Source: Dillenia suffruticosa
Lineage: Eukaryota; Streptophyta; Magnoliopsida; Dilleniales; Dilleniaceae
DNA length: 64,000 nt
Direction: 5' to 3'
Assembly (NCBI GenBank): GCA_033439265.1
Contig: JAVTVX010000013.1
Location: 16,038,500-16,102,499 of the forward strand
In this document: piece after piece, positions 1 through 13,060 of the stretch
How the letters are laid out: every line of letters starts with the position of its first letter
How positions within the stretch are numbered: position 1 is the first letter of the stretch
Made by a program: the position numbers and the translations under genes
Notes under the pieces: generated by a model
Database searches by the model: none
What the model was told of the DNA's origin: nothing
Seen by the model: the letters and a program-made list of their open reading frames with translations, nothing else

Positions 1-2124
1 CTTAATTAATTATATTTAAATAAATATTTTTTTAAAAAAATTCCATTTTCTCATAAAAGAATTGTTGTTTATCTGTAATTTTATATTATTGATATTAATA
101 ACGATTTTTATTCAAAATATGAACAAAAATTCTATCCTAACCATTTTAAATATTATTCTTTTTTTTTCCTTGTTTTTGGAATAATATTTTCAGGAACCAA
201 ATTTGTCTTAGAATTGGACATGGCAAAAAATTATTCATCAAATATTGTGTTGTATATTTATTTTAAAATAAATTAATTAATTAAAATATGTCGTGCGAGT
301 CTTGTAACTTCAGGAAAAAAAATTCCTAATTTGTTTAAAATAATTACATTCTTTTAAAAGAACAAAATAATATTTTCGCTACTATCATATTTTAATTAAA
401 ATATTTTAATTTTTTTAGATACTATTATATAAAATATAGTTTTGGTGCTACTTGACCTATTTATTTATTTATTTTTTTTTTGTTTTTATCACCGGTTTTT
501 AAATTTTTCTCGATTAATCTGATTCGATCATTATAGGATCTATTTTAGGGATTGACTTTCCCAAATCCTTTTTTATCATTCTCAAAACTCGAATTCGAGA
601 ATTCTGATTGAGAAAGTAGAATACCCGACTATTCAACCCAAAAGAGTTTTGTCCTATTTATTTTATGTAGTATTTTTCCTATTTGGTGTATTTTAAAATT
701 TTCTATAAATGTACAAAATAAAATAAGTAATAATTATTTCGACCGATTAATTGTAGTATTCAGATTATTTGTTAGATTATAGACTATTTTAACTGATTTG
801 TTTAGGCCCTAATTCTTTAATCTTCACAACAATCCAAAACATTCTTATTCCCTATGGTTGTCCTTTTTCGTTTGTGCTTGCAGTTGCAATAATCGCCATC
901 AATAATCAAACAAAACTTAAACATAAATATTTTTATAGTTATTTTAAATATAATCGTGTAACTCTTGTTTTTATTATCATTATTATTTTAAAACTTTAAC
1001 TCAGATATTTAAAAACTCGTCTAATTCAATTCGATTAGTTATACAACTCAATTTAAAAACTGATTTTTCTAATATTTATTTTTTTCGGTCTCAAAAATCA
1101 AATTCAATATTTTAATTAAAAAAGTTTAATACTCTATCACTAAATATACATGACTTTAACATTATTATTTTAATAATGGGTCAAAATCAGTCATGTATTT
1201 AAAATATTTGCCGTTTTAACAAATAGTATAGACAATTAATTTGAATATGCATAGGTTGTGTCGATATTTTTATTTTTTAATTATTTTTCCTTAAAAAAAT
1301 TGCATGAGATTAGTCGCATGGCCAAATCTTAGGTAAAAATTTTAGTGTTTCAATTGTATAAATTGGTCAAGTATATAGTAGGAGAAAATTTTTGAATATT
1401 AATTTCATAAAATTCAAATACTAAATACATGCTAATATGTGATTGTTATATGATTATTGATTTCGGTGAAAATTTGTATAAATTGAATAGCTATATAAGT
1501 AAAATAAAAGTAAATTATCCCTTCCATACATAGGATTATAACTGAGTCGGTGAATATTTGGAACTACCATGATTTAAAAATACGAGGGGTACAATACAAA
1601 GAACCCTTCTCGTGGCCTAATTTCTCTCTCTCTCGGTTAAGCTTTGCCTCCCCTTCTCCCCCTCAAGAAATAATAATGAAAAGATAGGTAGTTGACATAG
1701 CCTTTCAAGTCTATCCATGGCTTTAAATATAAAATTAACATTTCAATATTGAAATACTCGTGATGCAGACATTCCATGAGGGTGATACTGTGAGGGGGTT
1801 GTTGAGGCTTGCACTGCACATTTACCTCTCCATCAAAAATAAAATAAAATAAAATATTTGAATCGGTGTGTAAAAAAATAAAAAATAAAAAGAACACAGA
1901 AAGATGACGTCATTACAATGTGTGCGGCATCTGCAATGAGACACGGTTTGCCGTTTGTTTTGTACTGTTGCTAGTGGGGTGGGTCAGCTGTAACGGTAAC
2001 CACACACGTTCACACCGTTAGAAGTCCAGTTCCAGAGGTCCCACTTCAGGGTGTTTTTTTCCCGATTGGCTATTTTTTATTCATTTTTTTAAGTACTCTT
2101 TTAATTGTATTTTTCTGTCTAAAA

Positions 2125-2128
<4 letters not shown>
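1..2128. other. AT-rich spacer without a gene
   Basis: No reading frame here has exon-like structure or a recognisable domain. The stretch is mostly A/T runs. It contains one degraded SINE copy, listed separately. A GC-richer patch around 1900-2050 has no recognisable content. Confidence 0.6.
463..640 (-). repeat. degraded tRNA-derived SINE (Au-like), minus orientation
   Basis: A T-run at about 470-480 is followed by the block order that recurs many times in this window: a gattaatc.gattcga segment, then a ttagggattgactttccc segment, then an aactcgaattcgag segment resembling a pol III B box. Read on the minus strand it ends in poly(A). The Au-like label rests on remembered family structure. 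No target duplication is clear. Confidence 0.5.

Positions 2129-2167
<39 letters not shown>
2129..2167. repeat. (TC)n microsatellite
   Basis: Uninterrupted TC dinucleotides for about 39 bases. Confidence 0.95.
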
Positions 2168-2171
<4 letters not shown>

Positions 2172-2929
2172 GAGGCACTTGGATTGATTTATTAAATAAG
2201 GATTTTCCTTTCACTGCAAACTTCCCAATTTATCATAATAATAATTTAATTTTTTAATCAAATTTCTAACATGGTGACATTGTGATATTTTGATGGAAGC
2301 TGTACCATGTGGGTGTCATTTGAGAAGAGAAGCCTCGGTTTCCTTCTATCTGTCCTAGTTATCTCTATTTTTTTTATTACTTTTAATTAAAGAAATTTAT
2401 ATTTTATTTAATTATACCTATAATATTTTAATTAAATTAAAAAATGATATACGCTATAAAAATTTTCAAGTAAGAGTGAAATTTCTTTATAAGAATAATT
2501 AAATTATCATTATACCAATATATTTTTATATTAAAATTCTTATTTATTTTAATTGAATTTAAATTCAATTTTTCAACATAAAGCAGTGAAATATAAACAA
2601 AAGAAAATCATAGTGATAGCAAATTTTAATGTTTTGTTAAGATTATTTGTCTTCATTTATATATGATGCTCATTTTAAACAAAATCAAAGCGGTACATTA
2701 ATTTATAAATAAATATAATTTAACGTGTTATTTTTTTTTTTGAAAAATAACAAATAATTTTAATTTATTTTGAGACTTTCTATTAAATATAAAATATAGT
2801 TGTTTTGGAAGAGTATTTTAAGATGAGATATCCTGTGTACCAACCATTGAAAGTGTTGTGACAAACATATTTAAAGAAATAATTATGTTGGAATCCTGTA
2901 TTTTGTCTAGATGATCAGAACCCATCTCT

Positions 2930-3147
2930 CCTTTTTTTTTTTTTCACCGTCGGTATCCATCCGATTAATTCAATTTGAGTATTGTATGACCCAATTTAGG
3001 AATAGATTCTTTCAAATCCTTTTTTGCTATTCGAACTCGAAATTGAAATCATCATCATCTTCTTCTTCTTCTTCTTCTTCTTCTTCTTCTTCTTCTTCTT
3101 CTTCTTCTTCTTCTTCTTCTTCTTCTTCTTCTTCTCCTTCTTCTTCT
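2930..3147 (-). repeat. truncated SINE joined to a (TTC)n microsatellite
   Basis: A T-run, the motif ggtatccatccgattaatt and a degraded ctattcgaactcgaaa segment match the SINE family that recurs in the window. The homology ends at about 3050, where an (ATC)/(TTC) tract begins and runs to about 3147. Long poly-Ser, poly-Phe and poly-Glu frames across this tract are artefacts of the repeat. Confidence 0.5.
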
Positions 3148-4540
3148 ATTTCCAACAAATACAAGTCAATGGACAAACCCTGATTGGTCGCCATAGAAGG
3201 CATCTCTTTCAATAATTGTGTTGGTAAAATGTTTTTTTTTTTTTTTTTTCCCTGGGGAAGCCAAAGTTGCCCAGCTTTACAAGGCAGTCATCCTCGTAAG
3301 CTAATTTTCTCTTCTTCATTCATGGCAGCGAAAACTTTGATTTGTTAACATTTTTATTCGATAGGAAATTTGTAAACATAAAAAAATATTTAATTTTTTT
3401 TTTTATAAAAAAGATTCAAATTTTTTCTCAAATAAATCCCCAGAGCTCAAATTTTAACGTGAGAATTTGCTGATAAGGAGGGTATATAGTCAATTCGTTA
3501 TGATATGGGTGTTTCGATTTTAAAGAAGTATTAATAAAAAAATAAATGATGAAAAGATGTTTTCTTTTCTTCGCGAGCTGATAAGATAAGATTATGGATA
3601 GGCAAGACTTATCGTCTTCAACATTATTTTTGTTTTTTGCTCTCTTTTTTGCCTTTTTTTTTTTTGTATGTTTTTCTTTTCTTTCTTTTCTTTTCTTTTT
3701 GTAATCTCATTTCTGTCAATTCAACGAAAGACATATTCAGAAGGGTAAGGTTCTAGCCATGCAATAGAGGGTAATTTCTTATTTTATACAAAATAAACTG
3801 TAATCATTAAAATTTAAACTTGTTATTAAGGAGAAAATAATTAGGTACATATTCTCCAGATTACTTTTGTTGTGGGAAAAAAAAATCATTTTTTGTTTAA
3901 AACTAAAAGTGTTCCGCAAATAAAGCATACCCTCAAACGTATAACGAAGGAAACTAGAAGAACCCTTTGAATGTAATTCCACATCATCTGCTCTACACCA
4001 CATGTGCTGCATATTATCATGTCACCAAAAAGAATATATATTATCATGTCACACTTCACATTCAATAATAAAGCAAAAAATAAATAAATAATTTTATTTA
4101 AACAGTGAGAAAAAAGGTGCAACGAACCACATGATAATGGAAAGATTTTCATTTCAATGAAGATCTTATTTGGGAAATCAGCATATGCCAACTCATATAA
4201 TATTTTGTGAGAAAAATTCCAAAAGTTTACCGCTTCTTTTTTACCAAATCAATAGAGTCATGTGGTGATCCTCTTTGGTGATGGACAAGGGTTGAGATAA
4301 GGGAAGGCAATGACAAATTCAGAGCTAATTATCCCAATTAATTCTGTTCAATTTTGTGGAAAATCATTGTTTGCCTGTGTCTTTGGAAGTGTGTGTGTTT
4401 TTCATGCTCTGCTTTTGGGAGGACTATTCATTTATTTATTTTTTAATGATTTATTATTTTAGTCATTAATATAATTTATAAATTCATTTCTTAAATAATT
4501 CAACTTTAAACGTAAGGATCAAACTTATTTCTATAAGTAG
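3148..4540. other. AT-rich spacer without a gene
   Basis: Contains T-runs (near 3228-3250 and 3650-3700) but no supported gene or repeat family. Confidence 0.5.
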
Positions 4541-4649
4541 GTTATGTTTATATTCCCGAGAGAATAGTCTAGTGGTACAAATCTTTCTCTCTCAATTTGG
4601 TGTTCAAATTTTTATACAACCATAAAAAAAAAAAAGTATGTTATGTTTA
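4541..4649 (+). mobile_element. short tRNA-derived SINE with target-site duplication
   Basis: The body, about 4551-4635, has an A-box-like segment (tagtctagtggtacaaat), a B-box-like segment (ggtgttcaaattt) and a terminal run of twelve A. It is flanked by direct repeats gttatgttta at 4541-4550 and 4640-4649, the mark of LINE-assisted retroposition. A related copy lies at 12967-13060 on the minus strand. Confidence 0.75.
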
Positions 4650-4774
4650 GAACTCGACTCAATTAATTTATGATGGCACATGACCTGAGTTATGTGGAGC
4701 CAAAAGGCAGCTAGGTCCATGAGCGACAACAAACCCTCTCGATGATTTCCGATCACCACTGTCTCGATAAGCCA

Positions 4775-5345
4775 ACTATTCGGTAGCTCAATTGGTTAGC
4801 CCTCAGGTTTTCTTGGTACTCGATGTTAATTGTTCAATTCATTAAGGAAATATTCATTTCTTTAAAAAGATTAGAAAAATTATACATAAATAAAAAAGAG
4901 ATCTACAACTGTGAGGAAAAGAACCTCTATGACGATTTAGACTTCCTAAATTGGTCAAATTCCATAATTTTTGAAAATTTTACGATTAGATTTCTCGAAA
5001 TCTCGGAATACTCTTATAAGAAAACTAAAATTTTACAATCTCATATGCACACGGTCTCACAAACAAAAAATATATAAATTTAAACACGTTTATTGTCCAG
5101 ATAAATTCTCTTGATTTACATAGAGCACACAAGTATGTAGAGTTTCCTCACTCTCTTTGGCTATTAGTCTATTTTTCTTCTTTCGAAAACTATTCTCTAA
5201 CTTGATCGTCGAAACCCTCCCTACCGAAACACTCTCCGGCGGTCTTTTTGCATATCTCATCGATTGAGATAACCAGTTGATTAAGTAATCCCGTTCGATT
5301 TAGCAAAGCTATCATCTATAGAGTCAAATCTATCTCCAACAGTTT
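4775..5345. other. tRNA-like A box and possible old LTR scrap
   Basis: At about 4783 the segment cggtagctcaattggttag resembles a tRNA A box, but no cloverleaf or good B box follows. From 5090 to 5340 a segment with gtttcctcactctctttgg and ttgatcgtcgaaaccctcc resembles the 3' part of plant gypsy LTRs. No partner LTR is seen in the window, so this is a weak suggestion. Confidence 0.25.
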
Positions 5346-7420
5346 AAATAGTTAAAACCGGTTGAGATTTAATATTCATTTTTTATTTTTTTTAAAATAA
5401 CACTTGATTTCAAGTTTTTTTAATTCCATTCTGATATGTTATTGGTTGAATGTATTTCAATTATGAGGCATTTTGAAGTTCAAAATATAAGATATACATG
5501 TATAATTCAAAATATTAATTCAATTAATATGAATTTCAATTTAAATCTAAAGTTAACTCAACTTTAAAGTTTACAATTTCAAACATCTAAAAATAAGTTT
5601 CAAAATTTGAAACATTTCCAAATGATGAAGACTCAAGAGTACTTTAATTTAAAACATTGAATGAATTTTTTAGTTCTTATATTTGGTATCAGATTTGAAA
5701 TTTAATTTGATTTCCATAGTTTGTCAGGAGAAATTTTTTTAAAAAAGTACAGTTGTCTTGAAAAGTTAAAACAAAAAAAGTACCCACAAAATTAAAATTA
5801 GGGTTTAAGTTCTTTGTGTAAGAAATTAGAATTTTACCCCTTTGTTTTGTTATTATAATTTTATCTCGAAGGGAGTTGGTGGAATATCTCAACTAGTATT
5901 TGGTTGAAAAATATAAGATGGGATATTGAGTAAAATATTTTTTTTTTCAATTTTCAAAGTATAATGAAATATATCAGTTTACTCTGATTAAAAATGAAGT
6001 GTGATTGAAAATCTTGTTGAGTTCAACACAACTCATTCAGCGAATGAATGAATTTTAATACCTCTGGACTCAATTAAGTTAGGGTATCATGCTCGAGTTT
6101 GATAAATTATAGTCAAAACTCTAGCCTCATCATGGCTGCTTGGATCAAACAAGTTACTCTAGGCGACACAAGCTCCACTAATAGATCGAGTTTTGGTTCA
6201 TAATTGTTAATTATTTTATGATAATCAAGTTGTAATATGAATCTTTTAGAGCCTAAATTCTCATTTGATAGGAAATTGTCAAATTCGAGCCCGCAAAATG
6301 AAGGGTTTCAGTCAACAAACACTGCACTTCACCAAAATGGCTGCCACAAAGGCCAGAGAGGCCACAAATTTCACACCCATAAACATCAAAGGACTTGCTG
6401 TCACTTCATTCTATTGGCAAAAGCTCTCACACTCGGTGATTTTTATTCCCTAACACGACGTTTGATTGGCTCGGTCTCTTCTGGGTCAGGTTGGGACCTC
6501 GTTCAACTGGAGGGGTCTCCTGATCTACTGATGGCTGGCTGGCTTGGGGACCCACACCAACAAAATGGTCCATTTGTTTCTCCCCCATCTAGCTGCTGAG
6601 GTTTGTTGCCAAGCATATACCGTTTCCATTTTCACTTGAATTTTTTAACCAATTATCAAGGTAGTCTTAAAAGTATTAAAATTTTAAAATAATATTTATT
6701 CTTTAGCAGTTATAATCTCTCCCCCTTTTGTTATCCCTGCCCTTATAATATCATATTTTATTATTGTAATATAAATTTCTAATTTTATCCTTATTTACAT
6801 TTATTTAATCGTCCCAATAAATAACTAATGGCGAAGAAAGCAAGTTTACCTCTTGACGTCATGGCTTATTTTGGCATCCTCTGGACTCGAATGCAATCCT
6901 TTTTTTTTTTGGTTTTTTGGTTTTTGGTTTTTTGTTTTTTTTTTTTTTTTTCATTTAGGTGACATTTAATGTTATTTGGATAAGACTAATTTCTTTCTTT
7001 ACTTGTACGAAGAGAAGAGATTGAGAAATTGATTAAAGAAAAACGGTATTTCTTTATTATTATTATTTATTAGAATTGCTTGTACTCTCCTTATTTGGGA
7101 GTAAAAATACTAATTGCTTGTATTCATTAGATATAATTGAATGATTATAAATAAAATTTTTCAATTAAAAAATTATTTAATTTTAACAAATATAGATCAT
7201 GATAGATTCAACAAGTACTTACGTGGTACATTAGTGTGCATTAAAATTCTTTTTTTCTTTCTAACCAACAAGGCTTAATTATGAGATGACCCACTTAATC
7301 GAATTAAAGCAATTTCAAAATCTTATGAGATTTTTAACAACTTTGGATAGATTAAATGGAGGGCTGTACCAAGGGGTTTGGTGGGTCTGAATACATGGAT
7401 GTAGCATGTGATTTTTGAGG
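5346..7420. other. spacer without a supported gene
   Basis: Mainly AT-rich. A 120-codon plus-strand frame at 6237-6599 lies in a GC-richer patch but has no recognisable domain or exon context. T-rich tracts occur at 6900-6950. Confidence 0.45.
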
Positions 7421-7498
7421 GAAGGTCAAGCTTCCCAATTCACTTCACCCGCATAGGAAGGTCTAGCTCCCAATTCACTTCACCTGCATAGGAAGGTC
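7421..7498. repeat. imperfect tandem duplication, about 38 bp unit
   Basis: The segment ggaaggtc.agct.cccaattcacttcacc.gcata occurs twice back to back, followed by a third partial ggaaggtc. Confidence 0.8.
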
Positions 7499-7769
7499 AC
7501 AATCTTTTGTACAAATTGAGTAATCTGAAAGTGCTGCCTTGTCAGGATTTAATTAGCCTTTAGCAAAAAATGTGAATGTGAATAATTAGAGACCAAAATC
7601 CACATGAACATTCAGATCCCCATTGCAGCACGTATTTCCATGTGGATCACGTTAGGATTCGAATGGAGTATTTTCCCCGTACCAACCGAGACTTTTGAAA
7701 CCTCAGCTCCATATTCAAATTCCAGTGTGATGCACAACGAAATTTGTATGCGAAATATACGACTATTAT

Positions 7770-7965
7770 TATTTTTTTATTAGATTAATCGGTATATGAA
7801 ATTATATTCAAACTAATCATATCTAAGTTATTATCAGATCCTTTTTAATCTCTTTTTAAGAGAACTTTTCTAACGTAATTTATTCAATTATCAATATTTA
7901 AATTTGAATTTTGATTAAAAAATCAAGTATCATTCCTACTAGATCAACTGTCTGTCGATCAAAAC
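7770..7965 (-). repeat. degraded SINE (Au-like), minus orientation
   Basis: The T-rich start, gattaatcggtat, a decayed central block and the closing gatcaactgtctgtcgatc follow the order of the better copies at 46929-47134 and 47217-47392. Heavily decayed. Confidence 0.4.
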
Positions 7966-10807
7966 AAACAATTATTATTAAAAAAAACTTCAATGTTTTC
8001 GTAGATTGATTTATTATTATTATTATTTTCCAAAGAGAGAGTTCAAATGCAAGTTCATCAAATAAAGTATACGATTATATTCACGCAGCGGAGTGTGTGC
8101 AAAAATCTATAAAACATATACTGCGTCCATTGTCGAAATAATTATATTTATAAATTAATGAATAAACAATATGAAATTGTTGAGGAATTATTATTTTGAT
8201 GCACAACAATTAAATTTAAAAATACAAAAGAATATAACAAATACTCATTGATTTATTGTCTGTATATCGTCATCACACAGGTTACCAAGTGTGTTGGGCA
8301 CCATCCTGGCTAAATCTTGCCTTGCATTTATGCATAAACAAATGGAAGGCACCCCTTCTCCTTTAAATTTAAAATTAATATATTTTTTCAGCTTAACTAA
8401 TGAAAAGTTTATTATCTTCAAGTTTCAATTAAACTTTGAAATTCCAAATCTAAATATTAATTTTAAATTTTTTTGCCGATATACATCGACACGGAGTTTG
8501 ATAAAAAGTTGTCTTCTTTTATAATATGTGAACAAATTTGTTAAAATATATTATATATCAAAATTAAATTAATATTATTTTTTAATTTTTATATTACATC
8601 AAAGGCACATTCAAATATATTTTTTAACATGATATAAGAATTGTTTAAATATATATATATTTTTATTTAATATGATATCATGGTCATATTTAAATATTTT
8701 TTAAATAAAATTAAAGGCAGTCCATCACTTTTATTTTTCTAAGCAATATTTATAGTTCATTAGCTATTTTATTCAAGAATATATTAAGTGATTCAACCCA
8801 TTTAATGGGCCTTCAATTAATTAATTAATTTGGAGGGGGTGCTGTGCGGAGATAAATGACAAAGTACATTCTTTTTCTCCTATTGTTAGATAATATAGCT
8901 TTTTTGTTGTTTTGGGTGACTCATTATTCATATTAGGTGTTCTATAAATATGCATTTACAATTTTTAATAAATAATATAATACATCTTATATCGATTATT
9001 TCTGTATATCGTTCAAAACATTTATGTATGTGTGGCACTTGCATATACTACATTTGTCATTTGCAATCAAAAGATTTTCGGAATAAAGGGAGACATATTC
9101 ATTATTAATTCTTTAATATCAAAATCTGAATTTATTATATTAATAGGATTTCGAATTTAAATTCGAGCAATTTGTAAGTTACCGTCTAAAATAACATAAT
9201 TAGAACATACAAAATTATAATAATAATAATAATAATAATGATTAGATCTACAAAATCCAATATAGTGTTGACAAACGATGATTTTTTCTTTCTTTCTTAT
9301 ATAAAGAAGGTGGCGGTGACTACTAGGGTTACTATAAGATATTTTATTAAATTATAATTAACTATTTTTCTAATAAATCTGCCACCGGTGTTCCACAGTA
9401 AACATGGGAAGCTTATGGCATCATGATTGTTTTCTTGTATAAATAAGGAAAAAGGTTTTGCATTATTGAAATGGCCCACCATATACATGGTAAAGCTAAT
9501 ATGAATCATAATAATTATCTTGAGTAAATAAGGAAAATAAGGAAAAAGGTAATCCATTATTGAAATACAAAAGGGTCCCATCCCTGTGTATAATAAATAT
9601 ATAGTTTCAACGTTTTGTGTTCACAGTTCATCATATCATTGTAATGGGTCCAAAAGCTGCTCTCTATAGGTTTTGCTCCCTTGCGTAATCCCCCATTTTT
9701 TCCTATTCCATGTGGACGTTATAGTAGTTGCTCTTCTCTCTCTCTCTCTCGGTAATAAATGTCATATGACATGACAGGATCTCACTTTATACCCCAGATG
9801 TTTCGTAGAATTATTGATGAATCCAATTGCCATCGAAAGGCATGACATGTGCCACAATGTCGGTCCTCAGTTTTTCGAATGTTTTCTTCGCTGTATTATC
9901 ACTGCAACCTCTGATGACAGGCAATGTTAGATAGATACCTACGTTACAATATTATTTCCCCAAATTACCGAAAATTGTGAAGTCATTTACACTGCTCTAT
10001 ATTAAAAAAAAAAAAAATTGTAAGCAGTACTATTGCTTATGCACAGAGCTCTAATTGGTTAAAATTGTAGGTAGCAAGGCGTCAAAGCAGCATCTTTCAA
10101 CTCAAAATCACAAAAATAATGTTCATTAAGGTCAAAAATGGTTCTAATTTCCATTTGGGGTTATCTTATATAATTATATTGTAATTGGGTCAATACTCAT
10201 CTGTAATCAATCTCCATTTCTATAGCATATATAAATAATGATCAAAACTAATACAAGTCAGGTTTCAGATTTTTTTTTTTAAATTTAAAAAATTATTGAG
10301 ACAATAATTGGAATCCTTTTCTTTAAAAAAATACTGATTTATAATTATAAAATTTTATATTTCCTATAAATTTTTTATTTTAATAAAAAATAAAAAATTA
10401 TTATCAATAAATAAATTAAAATAAAATAAAGATATATGAAAATAAACGAGTCAAGTTGTGGCCCTTTTAGCCTAATGATATTTCATTAGATATATGAGAG
10501 TTATTAACAAAATGATTTTATTGATAAATCCTTGCTACATGTTCCTCGTTGTTATATACGTGGATTATAATTAGAAATGACACCAATTAAAGGGATCCAA
10601 AGCACAATGACCAATGACCCTAATAGTAATTACCAAAGAATAGGAAAAAAATAATAATAATAAAAAGAGATCAAAGAATTATGATATGGGATCATGAAAT
10701 TTTATATTAATTTTGCTAGGAAACTATCTAATCTAGTTATGTATTAGCAAAGCTACAAACTCCACCACATTTGATTGTACAAAAAAGAAAAGAAAAGAAT
10801 GTTTTTT
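7966..10807. other. AT-rich spacer without a gene
   Basis: No gene supported. Contains a short (TC)n tract at about 9732-9750 and many A/T runs. Confidence 0.5.
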
Positions 10808-10923
10808 AAAATGCAAGCTCTCCCTAAAATGAGTCCCACAGTACTCGAACCGAATTAGTTGGATAAAACCCAGATACCGATGGTGAAAACCAAAAAATAA
10901 AATAAAATAAAATGCAAGCTCTC
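10808..10923 (+). mobile_element. 5'-truncated SINE with 15 bp target-site duplication
   Basis: Identical 15 bp repeats aaaatgcaagctctc lie at 10808-10822 and 10909-10923. Between them a body of about 86 bp carries cgaattagttggata, cagataccgatggtgaaaacc and an A-rich (aaaat)n tail. This matches the remembered 3' end of plant Au-type SINEs. Confidence 0.75.
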
Positions 10924-11691
10924 AATATATATAATAAATATTTTCTTCTGATAAAAGAAAAAAGAAATAATCTTATTTAGATGATGCAACATTTAAATTA
11001 TTTTGCATAAGGGAGTTAATTTGAAAATAAAACACCATTTAATACAAGTAGCTAGCCAGTCAATGCAATGCTTTTCTTTTTCAAGTTTCGACTTCCAGTC
11101 TGCCACAGGGCATCTTAAACCAAACGTTTATTTCCCATGATTGATTGCAGACGGCACCCCTGCAAATGAAAGAGTTTGTTGGTCGAGTAATAAAGGTTTA
11201 ACTCATTAATTAAACATTTGAATATTGAGTTTGATTCGCAAAGTATCTTAAAATTTGATTATCGCATAAACCAGTCCGATACTTTGATTCTTAGAAAATC
11301 TCAAACTCGACTCATTTTTATATTCAACTTGAATTTAAGCATCTTTGAATCAATTCAACTTGTCTCATTTATAACTTTAATTCTGCACATTAAGATAGGA
11401 TGACACATGAAGGAAAAATTGACATCTGCCCATCCTAAATCACTTCATTCTTGTTTGTGTTGTTGCTTTCCATTGCATGAAATAATGCATACATTGAATA
11501 TCCCAACTCTATTGAGTGATGAAAATTGGATAATGAAAGCTCCCTAAAATCGTGTGATACAAGAAAACTTTATATGCTTCCATATGATTCATAATACCTA
11601 AACAACTTATATGTAAAATGCCAAAATTGCCTAATCAAATTACAAGGTTGGCAAAGCTTCTAGACCTACTAGGTGTGCTTTCAAGAATGGC

Positions 11692-11717
11692 ATATATATA
11701 TATATATATATATATAG
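11692..11717. repeat. (TA)n microsatellite
   Basis: About 12 TA dinucleotides. Confidence 0.95.
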
Positions 11718-12116
11718 ATATTTGATCACCGGTATCAAGAAATCTGATAAATCCTGTTCAAGTAGCTGTGGAGCCTAATTTAGGAACTTTCTCTTCAAAT
11801 GCCTATTTGTTACTTGAAATTGAGATCTTAATAAGAAAGTTTAAAGTTCTGTTACTAAACCTACATTGTGTTGTTTTGAGAATGACATTGTATGCATCAC
11901 GTCTCCTTCGCCATTAAATTTGAGAATACATTTCTTTTACGGTAAGAACACTCATCATTCTCCGGAAAATTTATTTTCTTTCTTTTCTAAGATGAAAGAA
12001 GCAACTAATGGCAAGTATAGTGCATTATTTGGTGGTCCCAGGAATTTATGATTTTCATCTTGAAACTAACCTTTCTTGATAGTTGCTTGACTAAAATTTT
12101 CATGTGAACAAGTAGG

Positions 12117-12118
12117 GG

Positions 12119-12171
<53 letters not shown>
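12117..12171. repeat. (GA)n microsatellite
   Basis: GA dinucleotides over about 54 bases with two interruptions. Confidence 0.95.
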
Positions 12172-12899
12172 TTCCAAACTTCCTTAGTACCTTGTCTTTG
12201 GCTTTAATATAAGCTATCAAAATATAAACCACTCATTCCAACTCAATATGAATGATTAAAGACTCAATGATGCAACCATAGTGATAATTTATCAATTAAA
12301 AGTTTGAAAAAATCAAACATGTTACTATTTATGGACACACGGAGGGTCGTTTTGAATGCGATTAATTATTTCGAGAACCCTCTCTAAGCCTAAAATTTTA
12401 ATCATGCTTGTGCAAATAATTGCTTATTTTATTGACCAAGCTTATGCAGTTCATCATTTTTCATGAACAAACGTCACTTATTGTATTGCTTTATGTTTGG
12501 TCTAAGAAAATGGATTGATTCATCACATTTCTTAATTTTTGGTTTGAAATACATATCCATTTGTTTACACTAATTAAATTCTATCATTTCTCTTTCTTTG
12601 TAGTATAAATTTCACATCTTTAAGAATTTTTGTTTTATAAGTCATCATAGTCCAATAACATCAAACTTATTAAGAAAATTTCATCTTATATACTCAAGTA
12701 CCATTCACTAGAGATATATTATTGAGTTTTATATGGGGATTAGACAAACCCTTTTTTTTTTCCTTTTTTTGCAGTGTTATGGGTTATTCAATTCAGGCAA
12801 AAGCAAAGTTCTTTGTTTAATAGAGATTATATAAAAGGCTCACTCTAATTATTGATAGGATTGAATTATTATTATTTTATTTTTATTTATGTATTTATT

Positions 12900-12938
12900 T
12901 ATTTATTAATTATTATTATTATTATTATTATTATTACA
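12900..12938. repeat. (TTA)n microsatellite
   Basis: Repeated tta/att triplets following a ttta-rich tract. Confidence 0.9.
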
Positions 12939-12966
12939 ATTGGGTTCTTAAAAGAGTATGTTAAAG

Positions 12967-13060
12967 GTTTTTTTTTTTTTTTTTGTACAAGGATTTGAAT
13001 TTAGGATCAGCAGATTGGAGAAAGATGTTTGTACCACTAGGTTGTCCCCTTCGGGACGTT
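12967..13060 (-). mobile_element. short tRNA-derived SINE, minus orientation
   Basis: Read on the minus strand: an A-box-like acctagtggtacaaac, then a B-box-like taaattcaaatcc, then about 16 A. The order and wording match the SINE at 4551-4635. No clear target duplication remains. Confidence 0.55.

Noticed and set aside
2911-3215. Open frames with poly-Ser, poly-Phe or poly-Glu
   Set aside because: They are the frames of a (TTC)n microsatellite on both strands; no exon context.
4775-4850. tRNA gene suggested by ggtagctcaattggttag
   Set aside because: Only an A-box-like piece; no anticodon stem, T-loop or acceptor pairing found downstream.
6237-6599. 120-codon plus-strand frame
   Set aside because: No known domain, no flanking exons, no promoter signals. 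Kept only as a remark in the spacer entry.
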